This document shows, in pieces, positions 24,178-32,206 of a DNA stretch of 32,206 nt. Made by a program: the position numbers and the translations under genes. The stretch comes from Paracoccaceae bacterium (GTDB lineage Bacteria > Pseudomonadota > Alphaproteobacteria > Rhodobacterales > Rhodobacteraceae). The notes beneath the pieces are model-generated. The model searched no databases and was not told the DNA's origin. It saw only the letters and a program-made list of their open reading frames with translations. The stretch is from the NCBI GenBank assembly GCA_007128135.1, contig SKYA01000088.1:1-32206 (forward strand), in the 5' to 3' direction. Positions within the stretch are counted from its first letter, which is position 1. Every line of letters starts with the position of its first letter.

Positions 24178-24900
24178 TCAGCCCCGCAATGCTGCCAGAG
24201 CCTCGGGCAGATCGAGTTTCCCATCATAGAGCGCGCGGCCGGAAATCGCGCCGTCCAGCGCCACGCCGCAATCGCGCAGCGCGATCAGGTCCTCCAGTCG
24301 CGATACGCCGCCCGAGGCGATGACGGGCACCCGCACGGCGCGCGCCAGCGCGGCGGTGGCGGTCACATTCGGCCCCTGCATGGCACCGTCGCGGTTGATG
24401 TCGGTGTAGATGATCGCCGCGACCCCTGCATCCTCGAAGCGCCGTGCCAGTGCGCTGGCCTCGAGTTCGGTCTCCTCGGCCCAGCCGCGCGTGGCGACGC
24501 GCCCGTCGCGCGCGTCAATTCCCACCGCCACCTGTCCGGGGAATGCGCGCGCGGCCTGCCGCACGAGTTCGGGGTCTTCCACGGCCACCGTGCCCAGGAT
24601 CACCCGGCGCAGGCCCTTTTCCAGCCAGCCCTCGATCGTGGCCATGTCGCGGATACCGCCGCCCAGCTGGCAGGGGATGGTCACGCATTCGAGGATGGCC
24701 TCGACGGCACCGGCATTCACGGGTGCGCCCGCAAAGGCGCCGTTCAGATCCACCAGATGCAGCCATTGCGCGCCCTGGTCGGCAAAGGCGCGGGCCTGAT
24801 CGGCGGGCGAGTCGTTGAACACTGTCGCCTGGTCCATCGCACCCTTGTAGAGGCGCACGCATTGCCCGTCCTTGAGGTCGATCGCTGGGTAGAGGATCAT
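24178..24900 (-). CDS. hisA: phosphoribosylformimino-5-aminoimidazole carboxamide ribotide isomerase
   Basis: A 240-residue TIM-barrel enzyme of histidine biosynthesis that carries out the Amadori rearrangement of ProFAR. The start [17 protein letters not shown] holds catalytic Asp8, and [14 protein letters not shown] holds Asp129. [24 protein letters not shown] and [15 protein letters not shown], together with [13 protein letters not shown], are the phosphate-binding and barrel motifs that separate HisA from HisF. The start follows AAGGGAC. Other his genes are not in the window. The upstream gene encodes a PAS_5-type protein on the same strand, 73 bp away. Confidence 0.97.
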   Translation of the reverse strand: MILYPAIDLKDGQCVRLYKGAMDQATVFNDSPADQARAFADQGAQWLHLVDLNGAFAGAPVNAGAVEAILECVTIPCQLGGGIRDMATIEGWLEKGLRRVILGTVAVEDPELVRQAARAFPGQVAVGIDARDGRVATRGWAEETELEASALARRFEDAGVAAIIYTDINRDGAMQGPNVTATAALARAVRVPVIASGGVSRLEDLIALRDCGVALDGAISGRALYDGKLDLPEALAALRG

Positions 24901-24972
24901 CGGCGCGTCCCTTGTCTGTGACTCGCGCGCCTTCTAGCCTGCACGCAGCCGCAGGGAAAGCCCTCTCGCCGA

Positions 24973-25560
24973 TCAGCGCCGCCCGCCCTCGATCACGCGC
25001 AGCACCGGGATTCCGGGGCGCGCGGGCGCCGCATCCGCGGCTTCGGCAAGCGCGCGCGCCAGTGCAAAGCGGCGCGGCGTCCGGCCCGGTTCGCCCTCGG
25101 TTTCGAGCACGCCCATCACGCGGTTGCAGCGCCCGGCGGCATCCGCGAGCGGCAGCAGGGCAAGCCGCGCTGTCATACGGGGCAGCCCGAAGCCGCGCTC
25201 GGCTTCCAGTGCCAGGGTGACGCGCGCCCCCCGCGTGACCTGGTCCAGCGCGTCCTGCAGGTCCGCGCGTCCCTCGCCCGTGAACAGCACGCTCAGCGGC
25301 ATGCCGCGCATGTCCATTCCCATCAGCCCCTCCACCTTGTGGCCGCAGATGCGCAGCCGTGCCACGCGCGGGGTCACCATTTCGGCCAGAAAGACATGCG
25401 GCAGCGCCTCGCCAAGGGCGCGGGCATCGATATCGGCGCGGGCCGGGATCGCGCCGTTGCGGCGCAGGCCGGCCCAGTAGGCACAGACGCGCGACAGGAT
25501 CGAGCCGGCCTCATGCCCGCCATTGCAGTCCGACAGGTGTTTGGGCATATGGTCACTCAT
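24973..25560 (-). CDS. PAS_5-type domain protein
   Basis: A 195-residue protein with the pattern of the alphaproteobacterial PAS_5 family (PF07310): YWAGLRRNGAIPARADIDAR then ALPHVFLAEMV, ARLRICGHKVEGLMGMDMRG, and a terminal RVIEGGRR. It has no membrane segment, kinase or output domain, so it probably binds a small molecule or partner protein; nothing shows which. The ATG at 25560 follows GGAAGGAA. It diverges from yicC across a 199-bp AT-richer gap and is followed by hisA. Confidence 0.75.
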   Translation of the reverse strand: MSDHMPKHLSDCNGGHEAGSILSRVCAYWAGLRRNGAIPARADIDARALGEALPHVFLAEMVTPRVARLRICGHKVEGLMGMDMRGMPLSVLFTGEGRADLQDALDQVTRGARVTLALEAERGFGLPRMTARLALLPLADAAGRCNRVMGVLETEGEPGRTPRRFALARALAEAADAAPARPGIPVLRVIEGGRR

Positions 25561-25635
25561 GATCGTTCCTTCCGTATGCGTCCCCGACCGTGCCGCGGTC
25601 TTCCGGTTGTTTCCCCGAGCACCAGCGCCGGAATG

Positions 25636-25721
25636 CTTAATCCTGTCGCAAGCTCTCTTAACAACCCTTTAATAGCTCAATTTGTGCCAGATTTGTGCCG
25701 CATTCTGTGCATTTGGTTAAT
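25636..25721. promoter_or_regulatory. candidate divergent promoters between the PAS protein gene and yicC
   Basis: The gap 25561-25759 is AT-richer than its surroundings. On the plus strand TTGTGC (25693-25698), a 17-bp spacer and GTTAAT (25716-25721) sit 38 bp before yicC. On the minus strand TTGTTA (25664-25659), 17 bp and ATTAAG (25641-25636) face the PAS protein gene. Both are only partial matches to -35/-10 consensus. Confidence 0.3.
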
Positions 25722-25759
25722 CCGGCCCTGACGGGCCACAGCCGAGGGAAGAAACAGAC

Positions 25760-26662
25760 ATGCACTCGATGACAGGTTTCGCGAGCCGCACAGGCTCGGT
25801 GCAGTTCGAGAGCGCCATCCTGGACTGGGAATGGGAATTGCGCGCGGTCAACGGGCGCGGGCTGGACCTGCGCCTGCGCCTTCCCGAAGGGGTTGGTTAC
25901 ATTGAAAAACCCCTGCGTGACATGCTTTCGGCACAGATTGCGCGTGGCAATGTCAGCCTGTCACTGCGCCTGCGGCTGGCACATGCGGATGCGGTCGCGC
26001 AGATCGATATCGCGGCGCTGCGCGGCCTTCTGTCGGCGCTTGACCAGGTGGGCACCGAGGCGCAGAAGGCAGGTGTGCTGCTGCAGGCCCCCAGCGGGCT
26101 CGACCTGCTGGGATGGCGCGGTGTGCAGCCTTCCGGCCCGAATCTCGCCACAATTGCCACCGGGCAGATGGAGGCGATCCTGCTGGCCGAGGCAGCCCCG
26201 CTGATCGCGGAATTCAACCGGATGCGCGCGCAGGAAGGACAGGCACTCGCGCGGGTGATCGGCGCGCAGCTGGACGCGGTCGCCGATCTGGTCGCGCAGG
26301 CGCGCGCGCTTGTCGCGCAGCGCGGCGCCGCGCTGCAGGCGCAGTTCCACAAGGCCCTGTCCGCTGTCACGGAGGCCACCGAGGCCGATCCGCAGCGCAT
26401 CGCGCAGGAACTGGCGCTGTTGGCGGTCAAGGCCGACCTGACCGAGGAACTCGACCGGCTGGAGGCGCATTGCGCGGCCGGGCGGGCGCTGGTGCAGGCA
26501 AGCGGGCCGGTCGGGCGCAAGCTGGATTTCCTGACGCAGGAATTCAACCGCGAGGCCAACACGCTCTGTTCCAAGGCGCAGCATCTGGAGATGACGCGCA
26601 TCGGGCTTGACCTCAAGACCGTGATCGACCAGATGCGCGAGCAGGTCCAGAATGTGGAGTGA
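25760..26662 (+). CDS. yicC: YicC/YloC family endoribonuclease
   Basis: A 300-residue protein of the YicC family, shown in E. coli to cleave RNA and act on small-RNA turnover. [12 protein letters not shown] at the N-terminus, [18 protein letters not shown], and the C-terminal [18 protein letters not shown] are the family signatures. The start follows GAGGGAAG. The stop is followed after 4 bp by the gmk start; yicC-gmk is a widely conserved pair. A possible sigma-70 promoter lies in the upstream gap. Confidence 0.92.
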   Translation: MHSMTGFASRTGSVQFESAILDWEWELRAVNGRGLDLRLRLPEGVGYIEKPLRDMLSAQIARGNVSLSLRLRLAHADAVAQIDIAALRGLLSALDQVGTEAQKAGVLLQAPSGLDLLGWRGVQPSGPNLATIATGQMEAILLAEAAPLIAEFNRMRAQEGQALARVIGAQLDAVADLVAQARALVAQRGAALQAQFHKALSAVTEATEADPQRIAQELALLAVKADLTEELDRLEAHCAAGRALVQASGPVGRKLDFLTQEFNREANTLCSKAQHLEMTRIGLDLKTVIDQMREQVQNVE

Positions 26663-26666
26663 TGCC

Positions 26667-27311
26667 ATGCCCCGGCGCGGATTGCTGATCATCCTGTCCT
26701 CGCCTTCCGGGGCAGGCAAATCGACACTGGCGCGGCGGCTGATGGGCTGGGACCCCGACATCCGGTTCTCGGTCTCGGCCACCACGCGGGCCCCGCGTCC
26801 GGGTGAGCAGGAGGGACGCGAGTATTATTTCCGCACGCGGGCCGGGTTCGAGGCGATGATCGCTTCGGGCGAGATGCTGGAACATGCCGAAGTGTTCGGC
26901 AATTTCTATGGCTCACCCAAGGCGCCGGTCGAGGCCGCGATGCGCGAGGGGCGCGACACGCTGTTCGACATCGACTGGCAGGGCGGCCAGCAGGTGCGCA
27001 ACTCGAGCCTTGGCCAGGATGTGGTGTCCATCTTCGTGCTGCCCCCCTCGATCGCCGAACTGGAGGCGCGCCTGCGCACGCGCGCGCAGGACAGCGACGA
27101 GGTGATCGCCGGGCGGATGCGCAAGTCGCGCGACGAGATCAGCCACTGGGCGGAATATGATTATGTGCTGGTGAATGACGACCTCGACGCGACCTCGGCG
27201 CGGCTGGAGGGCATCATCGCCGCCGAGCGGTTGCGCCGCGAACGCCAGCCGGGCCTGAACGAATTCGTGCGCGGGCTCAACCGCGAGTTCGACATGCGGG
27301 GAACTGCCTGA
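26667..27311 (+). CDS. gmk: guanylate kinase
   Basis: A 214-residue enzyme that phosphorylates GMP to GDP, needed for GTP and (p)ppGpp pools. The P-loop [10 protein letters not shown] is at residues 11-20. [17 protein letters not shown] and [13 protein letters not shown] form the GMP-binding domain, and [10 protein letters not shown] and [18 protein letters not shown] follow as in the family. The ATG at 26667 lies 4 bp after yicC with GGAG inside the yicC end; an earlier in-frame ATG at 26652 overlaps yicC and adds five residues. The next gene starts after 145 bp with no recognisable RNA gene between. Confidence 0.96.
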   Translation: MPRRGLLIILSSPSGAGKSTLARRLMGWDPDIRFSVSATTRAPRPGEQEGREYYFRTRAGFEAMIASGEMLEHAEVFGNFYGSPKAPVEAAMREGRDTLFDIDWQGGQQVRNSSLGQDVVSIFVLPPSIAELEARLRTRAQDSDEVIAGRMRKSRDEISHWAEYDYVLVNDDLDATSARLEGIIAAERLRRERQPGLNEFVRGLNREFDMRGTA

Positions 27312-27456
27312 GCCCGCGCCCGCGCCCATCCGCGCTCTCGGGTGGCGCGCACCGCCGCGTGTCGCGCCCGCGCGATGGAACACCGCTGGCAGACCGGCGC
27401 CGCCCCTGCGGGTGCGACAGGATGGGTGCAGTGCTGGCAGGGAAAGGCGCGACAGG

Positions 27457-28041
27457 ATGCTCAAGACGCTCAAGGCCGAGTTGCGCGCGCGTGCGACCGA
27501 ACAGCGCGCGCAGGCAGCCGCCGCGCCTGGCGCCGCGGCGCAGGGTCGTGCTGCGGCAGAAGCCGCCCGCGCGCTGATCGCGGGGCATCTCGGTGGCGGG
27601 ACACAGGCCGTGGTGCTGGCGGGCTACATGCCCATGCGTGGCGAGATCGACCCGCTGCCGGTGATGCAGACCCATCCGGGCCCGGTCTGCGTGCCGGTCG
27701 TGGTCGGGCGCGGCCGCCCGCTGGTCTTTCACCGATGGACCCCGCAGATGCCCATGGTCGAGGGGCCGTTCAGGGCGCTGATTCCCGCCATTGCCGAGGA
27801 ACTGACGCCCGGGGTGCTGCTGGTGCCGCTGCTGGCCTTCGACCGGCGCGGCTACCGGCTGGGCTATGGCGGCGGCTTCTATGACCGCACGCTTGCGCAG
27901 TTGCGCGCGGCTGGAAACATTCTGGCCATCGGTTTTGCCCATGCCGCGCAGGAAGTGCCGGTGGTGCCGACCGAACCGACCGACGCCGCGCTGGATGTCA
28001 TCGTGACAGGGTCCGAGGTGTTCTGGCCGAGGCAGGGCTGA
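27457..28041 (+). CDS. 5-formyltetrahydrofolate cyclo-ligase
   Basis: A 194-residue enzyme that converts 5-formyl-THF to 5,10-methenyl-THF with ATP, returning an inert folate to the one-carbon pool. LVPLLAFDRRGYRLGYGGGF and the FYDR that follows (motif GYGGGFYDR at residues 136-144) are the ATP and substrate signature. YMPMRGEIDPLP is also typical. The N-terminus is Ala/Arg-rich. The ATG at 27457 is favoured over 27412, since the extra 15 residues have no family resemblance. An 11-bp direct repeat, GCGACAGGATG, occurs at 27414-27424 and again over the start codon. The gene converges with the AI-2E family gene, with only 19 bp between. Confidence 0.93.
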   Translation: MLKTLKAELRARATEQRAQAAAAPGAAAQGRAAAEAARALIAGHLGGGTQAVVLAGYMPMRGEIDPLPVMQTHPGPVCVPVVVGRGRPLVFHRWTPQMPMVEGPFRALIPAIAEELTPGVLLVPLLAFDRRGYRLGYGGGFYDRTLAQLRAAGNILAIGFAHAAQEVPVVPTEPTDAALDVIVTGSEVFWPRQG

Positions 28042-28060
28042 CCTGCTTGCGGCGCGCGCG

Positions 28061-29254
28061 TTACTCCGCGCTGATGGCGTGGGAATAGGGCCGCGCGCGT
28101 TCGGGGCCGCGCGTCCCTGCCTCGTCCGCGTCCGCGTCGTCGAGCACCGTCAGCGGGAATTCCTCTTCGGGCAGCCCTTCGCGCGACAGCAGCACTGCCA
28201 TCGGTCGCGCGGCGGGAATATGCGAGCAGACGATCATCACCGCCACCATGAAGGGCACGGCCAGGAACATGCCCGGTATCCCCCAGACTGCCCCCCAGAA
28301 GGCCAGCGACATGATGATGCCGAAGGACGACAGCCGCAGCGTCTTGCCCATCAGCATCGGGTCGATGACATTTCCCAGCAGGAACTGGGTCATTCCCGCC
28401 AGAACGAAGATCAGCACCGCCGTCTGCGGTTCGGGCACCTGGATATAGGCCACCAGCGTGACCACCAGTGTCGCCACGATTGAGCCCACCGACGGGATGA
28501 AGTTCAGCACGAAGGTCAGCAGCCCCATCGCCACCGCGAACTGGATGTCGAACACGCTCAGCAGCAGGAAGATGGCAATGCCCGTCACGGTCGAGATCAG
28601 CGCCTTGACCAGCAGGTAGTGGTTCACGCGGCGGATGATCGAGCCGATGATGGCGCTGACGCGGCGAGCCTGGGCCTTGTCTTCCATCAGGTTCTCGAGC
28701 TTGGTGCCGAACCAGACCCGCTCGGCAAAGAGAAAGCCCACGAACAGGATGATCAGCACCACCTGGCTCAGGATCGTGCCCGCCTGCCCGGCGGCCGAGC
28801 GCAGATAGCCCGTCACCTGGATGCTGCGCACGGTCTGCAGCACCGATTCCTCGACATCCTCGCCCATCCACGAGAACATCTGCGCAATCGCGCGCTGGGC
28901 GTCATCGGTATAGGACAGCGTCGTGCTCAGCACGGTATTGAGCTGCGAGATGACCAGCCCCGCCAGTGTCAGAAGCCCCGAGGCGATCAGCAGCACCGCA
29001 ACGATGGAGGCAAGCCAGTTGGCAATGCGCAACTGCCCGATCTGGAGTCGCGAGATCGAGTTGATCGCATCCGAGGTCAGCGAGAACAGGATGATCGCGA
29101 TGGCCAGCGCGATCAGGATGAACTTCGCCTGCACCAGCAGGAACAGGACCACGGCAAAGGCGATGATCCCCATCAACCATGTCTGAAGACGGAACTTCTC
29201 GTTGAAGCTCAGTCGCGTGGCAGGCATGGCACCGGGTTTGTTCTGTTCCGACAT
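28061..29254 (-). CDS. AI-2E family transporter (YdiK/PerM-like permease)
   Basis: A 397-residue inner-membrane protein with about eight hydrophobic segments, including LMGIIAFAVVLFLLVQAKF near the start and a pair in the middle (VVLIILFVGFLFAERVWFG). The C-terminal core FVLNFIPSVGSIVAT and LGNVIDPMLMGKTLRL is the signature of the AI-2E/PerM family. Members export autoinducer-2 or act as ion antiporters; the substrate here is unknown. The ATG at 29254 follows GAAGAGA. The C-terminal tail is hydrophilic and Arg-rich. Confidence 0.9.
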   Translation of the reverse strand: MSEQNKPGAMPATRLSFNEKFRLQTWLMGIIAFAVVLFLLVQAKFILIALAIAIILFSLTSDAINSISRLQIGQLRIANWLASIVAVLLIASGLLTLAGLVISQLNTVLSTTLSYTDDAQRAIAQMFSWMGEDVEESVLQTVRSIQVTGYLRSAAGQAGTILSQVVLIILFVGFLFAERVWFGTKLENLMEDKAQARRVSAIIGSIIRRVNHYLLVKALISTVTGIAIFLLLSVFDIQFAVAMGLLTFVLNFIPSVGSIVATLVVTLVAYIQVPEPQTAVLIFVLAGMTQFLLGNVIDPMLMGKTLRLSSFGIIMSLAFWGAVWGIPGMFLAVPFMVAVMIVCSHIPAARPMAVLLSREGLPEEEFPLTVLDDADADEAGTRGPERARPYSHAISAE

Positions 29255-29379
29255 GCTCTCTTCAGTGCAGCGCACAAGGGGTGACGATACCGGACACTAT
29301 GGGACGCACGCTCCCTTCACACAAGGGCGCATCCGCTGTTTTTGATGGCCCGCCCGATTGTTGCTCATGGCTGGACAAT

Positions 29380-30261
29380 TCAGTTGCGCAGGCGCAGGAC
29401 ATAGGCAGCGATGGCATCAAGCTCTGCCGTGTCAAGCTGTTGCAGGTTGCTGACCACATCGGCCATGGACCCGCCCACCACGTCGAAAGCGGGGGTCAGG
29501 CCGGAACTCAGATAGGCGCTGACGTCAAAGGCGGTCCAGGTGAACTGCGGTCCTGCGATGTCGGGGATACGCCCTGTCCCCGAGGGGTTGGGGGCGCCCG
29601 TGCTCCAGTCCGCGCGGCGCAAGGCCCCGAGCGCGTTGCGTGGCGTGTGGCATTCGCCGCAATGGGCCAGCGCCTCGAACAGGTAGCGCCCGCGCGTCTC
29701 CTCCTGGGTCAGATCGCCGGTCATCACCCAGCCATCGCGCAGGAACAGGGCCTTCCACAGGCCCACGCCGCGGCGAATGGTGAAGGGAAAGCCCAGGTCA
29801 TGCGGTTCTGACGGGGTCGCGTCGGGCGGGAGCGTCATCATGTAGGCATGAAGATCCACGATGTCCTGCTTCTCGGCCCTGATATAGCTGGTATAGGGGA
29901 AGGACGGGTAATAATGCGCCCCTTCCGGCGAGATGCCGCGCATCACCGCGTTGACGAAATCGGTCTGGCTCCAGCCGCCGATGCCATGAACGGGGTCGGG
30001 GCTGATATTGGGCGCGCGGAACGTGCCGAAATCGCTGGCGAAACTGCGCCCGCCTGACAGGATCAGCGGGTCCGAGTCGCGCCCGGGGCCACGGTGGCAG
30101 GACCCGCAGCCCGCTGCAAGAAAAACCACCCGCCCCGCCTCGGCCTCGCCGTGCAGCCCGGCAATCGCCGCGCTGTCGAGCGGTCGGGGCGAAGAAATCA
30201 CCCAGGCCGTCCCGGCGGCGATGATGCCCAAAGCTGCTATGGCAATGAAGATCCGGCGCAT
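29380..30261 (-). CDS. exported di-haem c-type cytochrome
   Basis: A 293-residue protein with an N-terminal hydrophobic segment (residues 4-22, IFIAIAALGIIAAGTAWVI) that may be uncleaved, placing it in the periplasm or tethered to the membrane. Two haem c sites are visible: CGSCH at 52-56 and CGECH at 201-205. The spacing between them, GGWSQTDFVNAVMRGISPEG and the repeated GG..MADV pattern resemble cytochrome subunits of periplasmic alcohol or gluconate dehydrogenases, but no dehydrogenase is adjacent. The cytochrome c' type gene follows 60 bp upstream in coordinate order, on the same strand, so they may be co-transcribed. Confidence 0.87.
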   Translation of the reverse strand: MRRIFIAIAALGIIAAGTAWVISSPRPLDSAAIAGLHGEAEAGRVVFLAAGCGSCHRGPGRDSDPLILSGGRSFASDFGTFRAPNISPDPVHGIGGWSQTDFVNAVMRGISPEGAHYYPSFPYTSYIRAEKQDIVDLHAYMMTLPPDATPSEPHDLGFPFTIRRGVGLWKALFLRDGWVMTGDLTQEETRGRYLFEALAHCGECHTPRNALGALRRADWSTGAPNPSGTGRIPDIAGPQFTWTAFDVSAYLSSGLTPAFDVVGGSMADVVSNLQQLDTAELDAIAAYVLRLRN

Positions 30262-30321
30262 CTTGATCCCCAGTCAGGCCCGGATGACCGCGGGCACGAA
30301 CCCGCGGCCCTGTGCCCGGTT

Positions 30322-30780
30322 TCAGCCGGCCTCTTCACGATAGACCTGATGGCAGGCCTGACAGGCCCCCGCCGTCGGGCCAAAGGCGGCGCGCATCGCA
30401 TCAAGCCCGTCGCCGGCCACCGCTTGCAGATTTTCCGCAGCTTGCTGCAGCGCCACGAATTTCGTCACGAAATCATCGAGATTGTCCCAGATCTCGGGCT
30501 TGGCGCGGGTGCCGTCGATGCTCATGGAATCGGTGCCGTCGGGCCAGAGGCGGGACTGGTCATGGCGGGTGACGTGAAACAGGTTGTCGGCGGCCGTCTG
30601 CGCGAGCGCCGCGTCATATTCCATGCGCCCCTGCACCATGCCGCCCAGAGCGCCGAAATTATGCACGAACAACTGGAACTGGCCCTGCCGGGCAGCAACT
30701 GCCGGGTTCTCATCGGCCAGTGCCGGAAAGGCCAGCGCGGCGCCAAGCGCGAAGGTTCCGAGAATGCGGGTGAATGTCAT
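30322..30780 (-). CDS. class II cytochrome c (c'/c-556 type), exported
   Basis: A 152-residue protein with a cleavable signal peptide (MTFTRILGTFALGAALAFPALA, before DE) and a mature part of about 130 residues. The single haem site CQACH lies close to the C-terminus (C140, C143, H144), which together with the four-helix pattern (RQGQFQLFVHNFGALGGMV, DDFVTKFVALQQAAENL) is characteristic of class II cytochromes. Met48 in GGMVQGRM may be an axial ligand, as in c-556; loss of it would make a c' with gas binding. The ATG at 30780 follows GGGAG. It is next to the di-haem cytochrome on the same strand and follows hpt by 82 bp. Confidence 0.9.
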   Translation of the reverse strand: MTFTRILGTFALGAALAFPALADENPAVAARQGQFQLFVHNFGALGGMVQGRMEYDAALAQTAADNLFHVTRHDQSRLWPDGTDSMSIDGTRAKPEIWDNLDDFVTKFVALQQAAENLQAVAGDGLDAMRAAFGPTAGACQACHQVYREEAG

Positions 30781-30862
30781 GGTCTTGCTCCCTGTCAGTT
30801 GCGCCCCGAAGCTTAGCCCGGGTTTGTGACAGTTCAACCACCTTGCCGCGCAGCAGCCGGGA

Positions 30863-31399
30863 TCAGGTAAAGCGCACCTTGCCGATATAGGGCAGGTTCC
30901 GGTTGCGCTGGGCATAGTCGATCCCGTAGCCCACCACGAACTCATCCGGAATCTCGAACCCTGTCCAGGTGGCCTTGATGTCGACCTCGCGCCGGGACGG
31001 CTTGTCCAGCAGCGCGCAGACTTCCAGCCGGGCGGGGTTGCGCGACAGCAGCATGTGCAGCACATGATGCAGCGTGAAGCCGGTATCGACGATATCCTCG
31101 ACCACCAGCACATCCCGCCCCTCGATCTGGCCCGACAGGTCCTTGAGGATACGCACCTCGCGCGAGGACTGCAGGCTGTCCCCATAGGACGAGGCCTCGA
31201 GGAAATCCACCTCCACCGGCAGGTCGATCTCGCGCACCAGATCCGCTATGAACACGAAGGAGCCGCGCAAGAGCCCCACCACCACCAGCTTCTCGGTGCC
31301 CGCAAAGGAGCGGGTTATCTCCTCGGCCAGTTCCTCGACCCGAGCGGCAATCTGCTTGGCACTGATCATCTGGTCGATCACATAGGCTTTCTGCGTCAT
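30863..31399 (-). CDS. hpt: hypoxanthine phosphoribosyltransferase
   Basis: A 178-residue purine salvage enzyme that makes IMP (and GMP) from hypoxanthine or guanine and PRPP. The PRPP loop [12 protein letters not shown] is at residues 99-110; [17 protein letters not shown] at 41-57 and [18 protein letters not shown] near the end are typical of Hpt. The frame is open to 31843 but the ATG at 31399 gives the normal length, and the extension lies opposite the COQ10-like gene. It diverges from that gene over 81 bp, with no obvious consensus promoter visible. Confidence 0.95.
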   Translation of the reverse strand: MTQKAYVIDQMISAKQIAARVEELAEEITRSFAGTEKLVVVGLLRGSFVFIADLVREIDLPVEVDFLEASSYGDSLQSSREVRILKDLSGQIEGRDVLVVEDIVDTGFTLHHVLHMLLSRNPARLEVCALLDKPSRREVDIKATWTGFEIPDEFVVGYGIDYAQRNRNLPYIGKVRFT

Positions 31400-31480
31400 T
31401 TCGGCCCCTTCGCGCGCGCGCCCCTTGATTTTTCGGTCCGACTTTAGGACATACCCGCCGACCCCGTAAAGAGTGCCCGG

Positions 31481-31927
31481 ATGCCCACCCACCGCGAATA
31501 CCGCCACATGCCCTATACCGCGGCCCAGATATTCGATCTGGTGGCCGATGTCGCGCGCTATCCCGAATTCCTGCCCTGGACGGCGGCCGCCCGCATCCGA
31601 GCGCGCCGTCCCATCGCGGGCGGAGAGGAGATCGAGGCCGATCTGGTCATTTCCTTCAAGGTCTTCCGCGAGCGTTTCGGCAGCCGCGTGCAACTCTACC
31701 CCGCGGCCGGGCGCATCGACACCACCTATCTCGACGGGCCGTTCAGATACATGATCTCGCACTGGCAGGTGCGCGACGCCGAGGATGGCGGCTGCATCGT
31801 CGATTTCGCCGTCGATTTCGAGTTCCGCAACCCGGTGCTGCAAAAGCTCATCGGCGTGGTGTTCGACCAGGCCATGCGCCGCGTCGTGGGCGCGTTCGAG
31901 GCCCGCGCAAAGGCGCTCTACGGCTAG
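31481..31927 (+). CDS. START/SRPBCC protein of the COQ10/RatA family (ubiquinone-binding)
   Basis: A 148-residue protein. [20 protein letters not shown] with [11 protein letters not shown] and [14 protein letters not shown] match the COQ10/RatA family, whose members bind ubiquinone and help respiration; the toxin annotation (RatA, anti-association of ribosome subunits) comes from E. coli and is doubtful elsewhere. The C-terminal [20 protein letters not shown] is family-typical. The ATG at 31481 has a weak AAAGAG site, and an ATG at codon 10 (MPYTAAQ) is the alternative start. Confidence 0.9.
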   Translation: MPTHREYRHMPYTAAQIFDLVADVARYPEFLPWTAAARIRARRPIAGGEEIEADLVISFKVFRERFGSRVQLYPAAGRIDTTYLDGPFRYMISHWQVRDAEDGGCIVDFAVDFEFRNPVLQKLIGVVFDQAMRRVVGAFEARAKALYG

Positions 31928-31936
31928 GGCAGCATC

Positions 31937-32119
31937 TCACCGCCCCCGCGGCCCCGCCAGAAACCAGATGATCAGCCCCACCAGCGGGAAGATCAGCACC
32001 AGCAGGATCCACAGCACCTTGCGCCCGGTCGAGGCGGTCGAGCCGAGGATCGAGACGGCCGCCCAGATCACCAGTGCCAGATGCAGCACACCCAGAATAC
32101 CCGTATAATTCCCGTGCAT
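31937..32119 (-). CDS. small membrane protein with PLDc_N (phospholipase D nuclease N-terminal) domain
   Basis: A 60-residue protein with two membrane segments, about residues 8-25 and 34-54 (KVLWILLVLIFPLVGLIIWF). The WILLVLIFPLVGLIIWFLAG pattern is the PLDc_N domain, found alone as a small membrane protein or at the start of phospholipase D-like proteins. It ends in GPRGR. The ATG at 32119 follows AAGGGGAA. It converges with the COQ10-like gene across 9 bp. Function is unknown. Confidence 0.82.
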   Translation of the reverse strand: MHGNYTGILGVLHLALVIWAAVSILGSTASTGRKVLWILLVLIFPLVGLIIWFLAGPRGR

Positions 32120-32206
32120 GTTTTCCCCTTGTCCTTGCCGCGCAGCCTTGTCTCAATGCCCGACCAGGCGACGGCCCATGGTGCCATACCTTTCACAGCC
32201 CCGCCC

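Noticed and set aside
27312-27456. 6S RNA gene before 5-formyl-THF cyclo-ligase, a position where ssrS often lies
   Set aside because: The gap is only 145 bp, and I found no long closing stem or central bubble. A covariance-model search would settle it.
30781-30862. FNR-like or CRP-like box upstream of the cytochrome c' gene
   Set aside because: I looked for TTGAT-N4-ATCAA and TGTGA-N6-TCACA in this gap and before the di-haem cytochrome and found only partial half-sites.
32153-32206. Tail of a minus-strand gene ending at 32153 (about 17 codons) or a plus-strand start at 32174-32206
   Set aside because: Too little sequence to recognise any protein; reported only as unresolved edge DNA.

Overview
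The window is high-GC, gene-dense chromosomal DNA from an alphaproteobacterium, almost certainly of the Rhodobacteraceae/Paracoccaceae group. Three things point there. Genes of the ethylmalonyl-CoA pathway (mcl2, nnrU, a DUF1737 gene, mch) sit next to an sdhC-sdhD-sdhA-x-y-sdhB operon. IF-3 has the Rhodobacter-type N-terminus and appears to start at a non-AUG codon. The FNR-type box upstream of the usp cluster matches the consensus known for FnrL. I cannot name the genus. No tRNA, rRNA, IS element, prophage, CRISPR array or defence island is visible, and no gap between genes exceeds 300 bp.

Layout. 1-3761 (minus): end-cut DUF4258 gene, lepA, a urea-amidolyase-associated DUF1989 protein with a small membrane zinc-ribbon partner, and a ClpP-fold periplasmic protein. 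3762-3979: hairpins and a dispersed repeat. 3980-7988 (minus): succinate dehydrogenase operon with two small unrecognised genes between sdhA and sdhB. Its upstream region carries three evenly spaced GTGATCAC palindromes. 8231-9378 (minus): a secreted protein and a TorF-like porin interrupted by two in-frame stops. 9518-12266 (minus): ethylmalonyl-CoA pathway cluster. 12439-14723 (plus): small secreted protein, class III aminotransferase, carboxymuconolactone decarboxylase-like protein. 14814-15353 (minus): infC. 15557-16156 (plus): acidic membrane-anchored protein. 16443-18488 (minus): RACo-type corrinoid-activating ferredoxin/ASKHA protein.

18575-19983 (minus): three tandem universal stress proteins behind a perfect FNR-type box. 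20183-24046 (plus): glmU, glmS and an AlkD-like glycosylase, overlapping or nearly so. 24178-25560 (minus): hisA and a PAS_5-type protein. 25760-28041 (plus): yicC, gmk and 5-formyl-THF cyclo-ligase. 28061-31399 (minus): AI-2E family permease, di-haem cytochrome c, cytochrome c'/c-556 type protein, hypoxanthine phosphoribosyltransferase. 31481-31927 (plus): COQ10/RatA START protein. 31937-32119 (minus): PLDc_N membrane protein.

Functionally the window joins central carbon and respiration (SDH; conversion of C5 mesaconate-level intermediates toward malate), cell-wall precursor supply (GlmU/GlmS), nucleotide salvage (Gmk, Hpt), translation factors (LepA, IF-3) and redox or oxygen-linked stress (FNR box plus usp genes, soluble cytochromes). 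It is mostly housekeeping. The points most worth testing are regulatory: the sdh palindromes, the usp FNR box with a separate 18-bp palindrome, the AUA start of infC, the nonsense-interrupted porin, and the two unknown genes inside the sdh operon.
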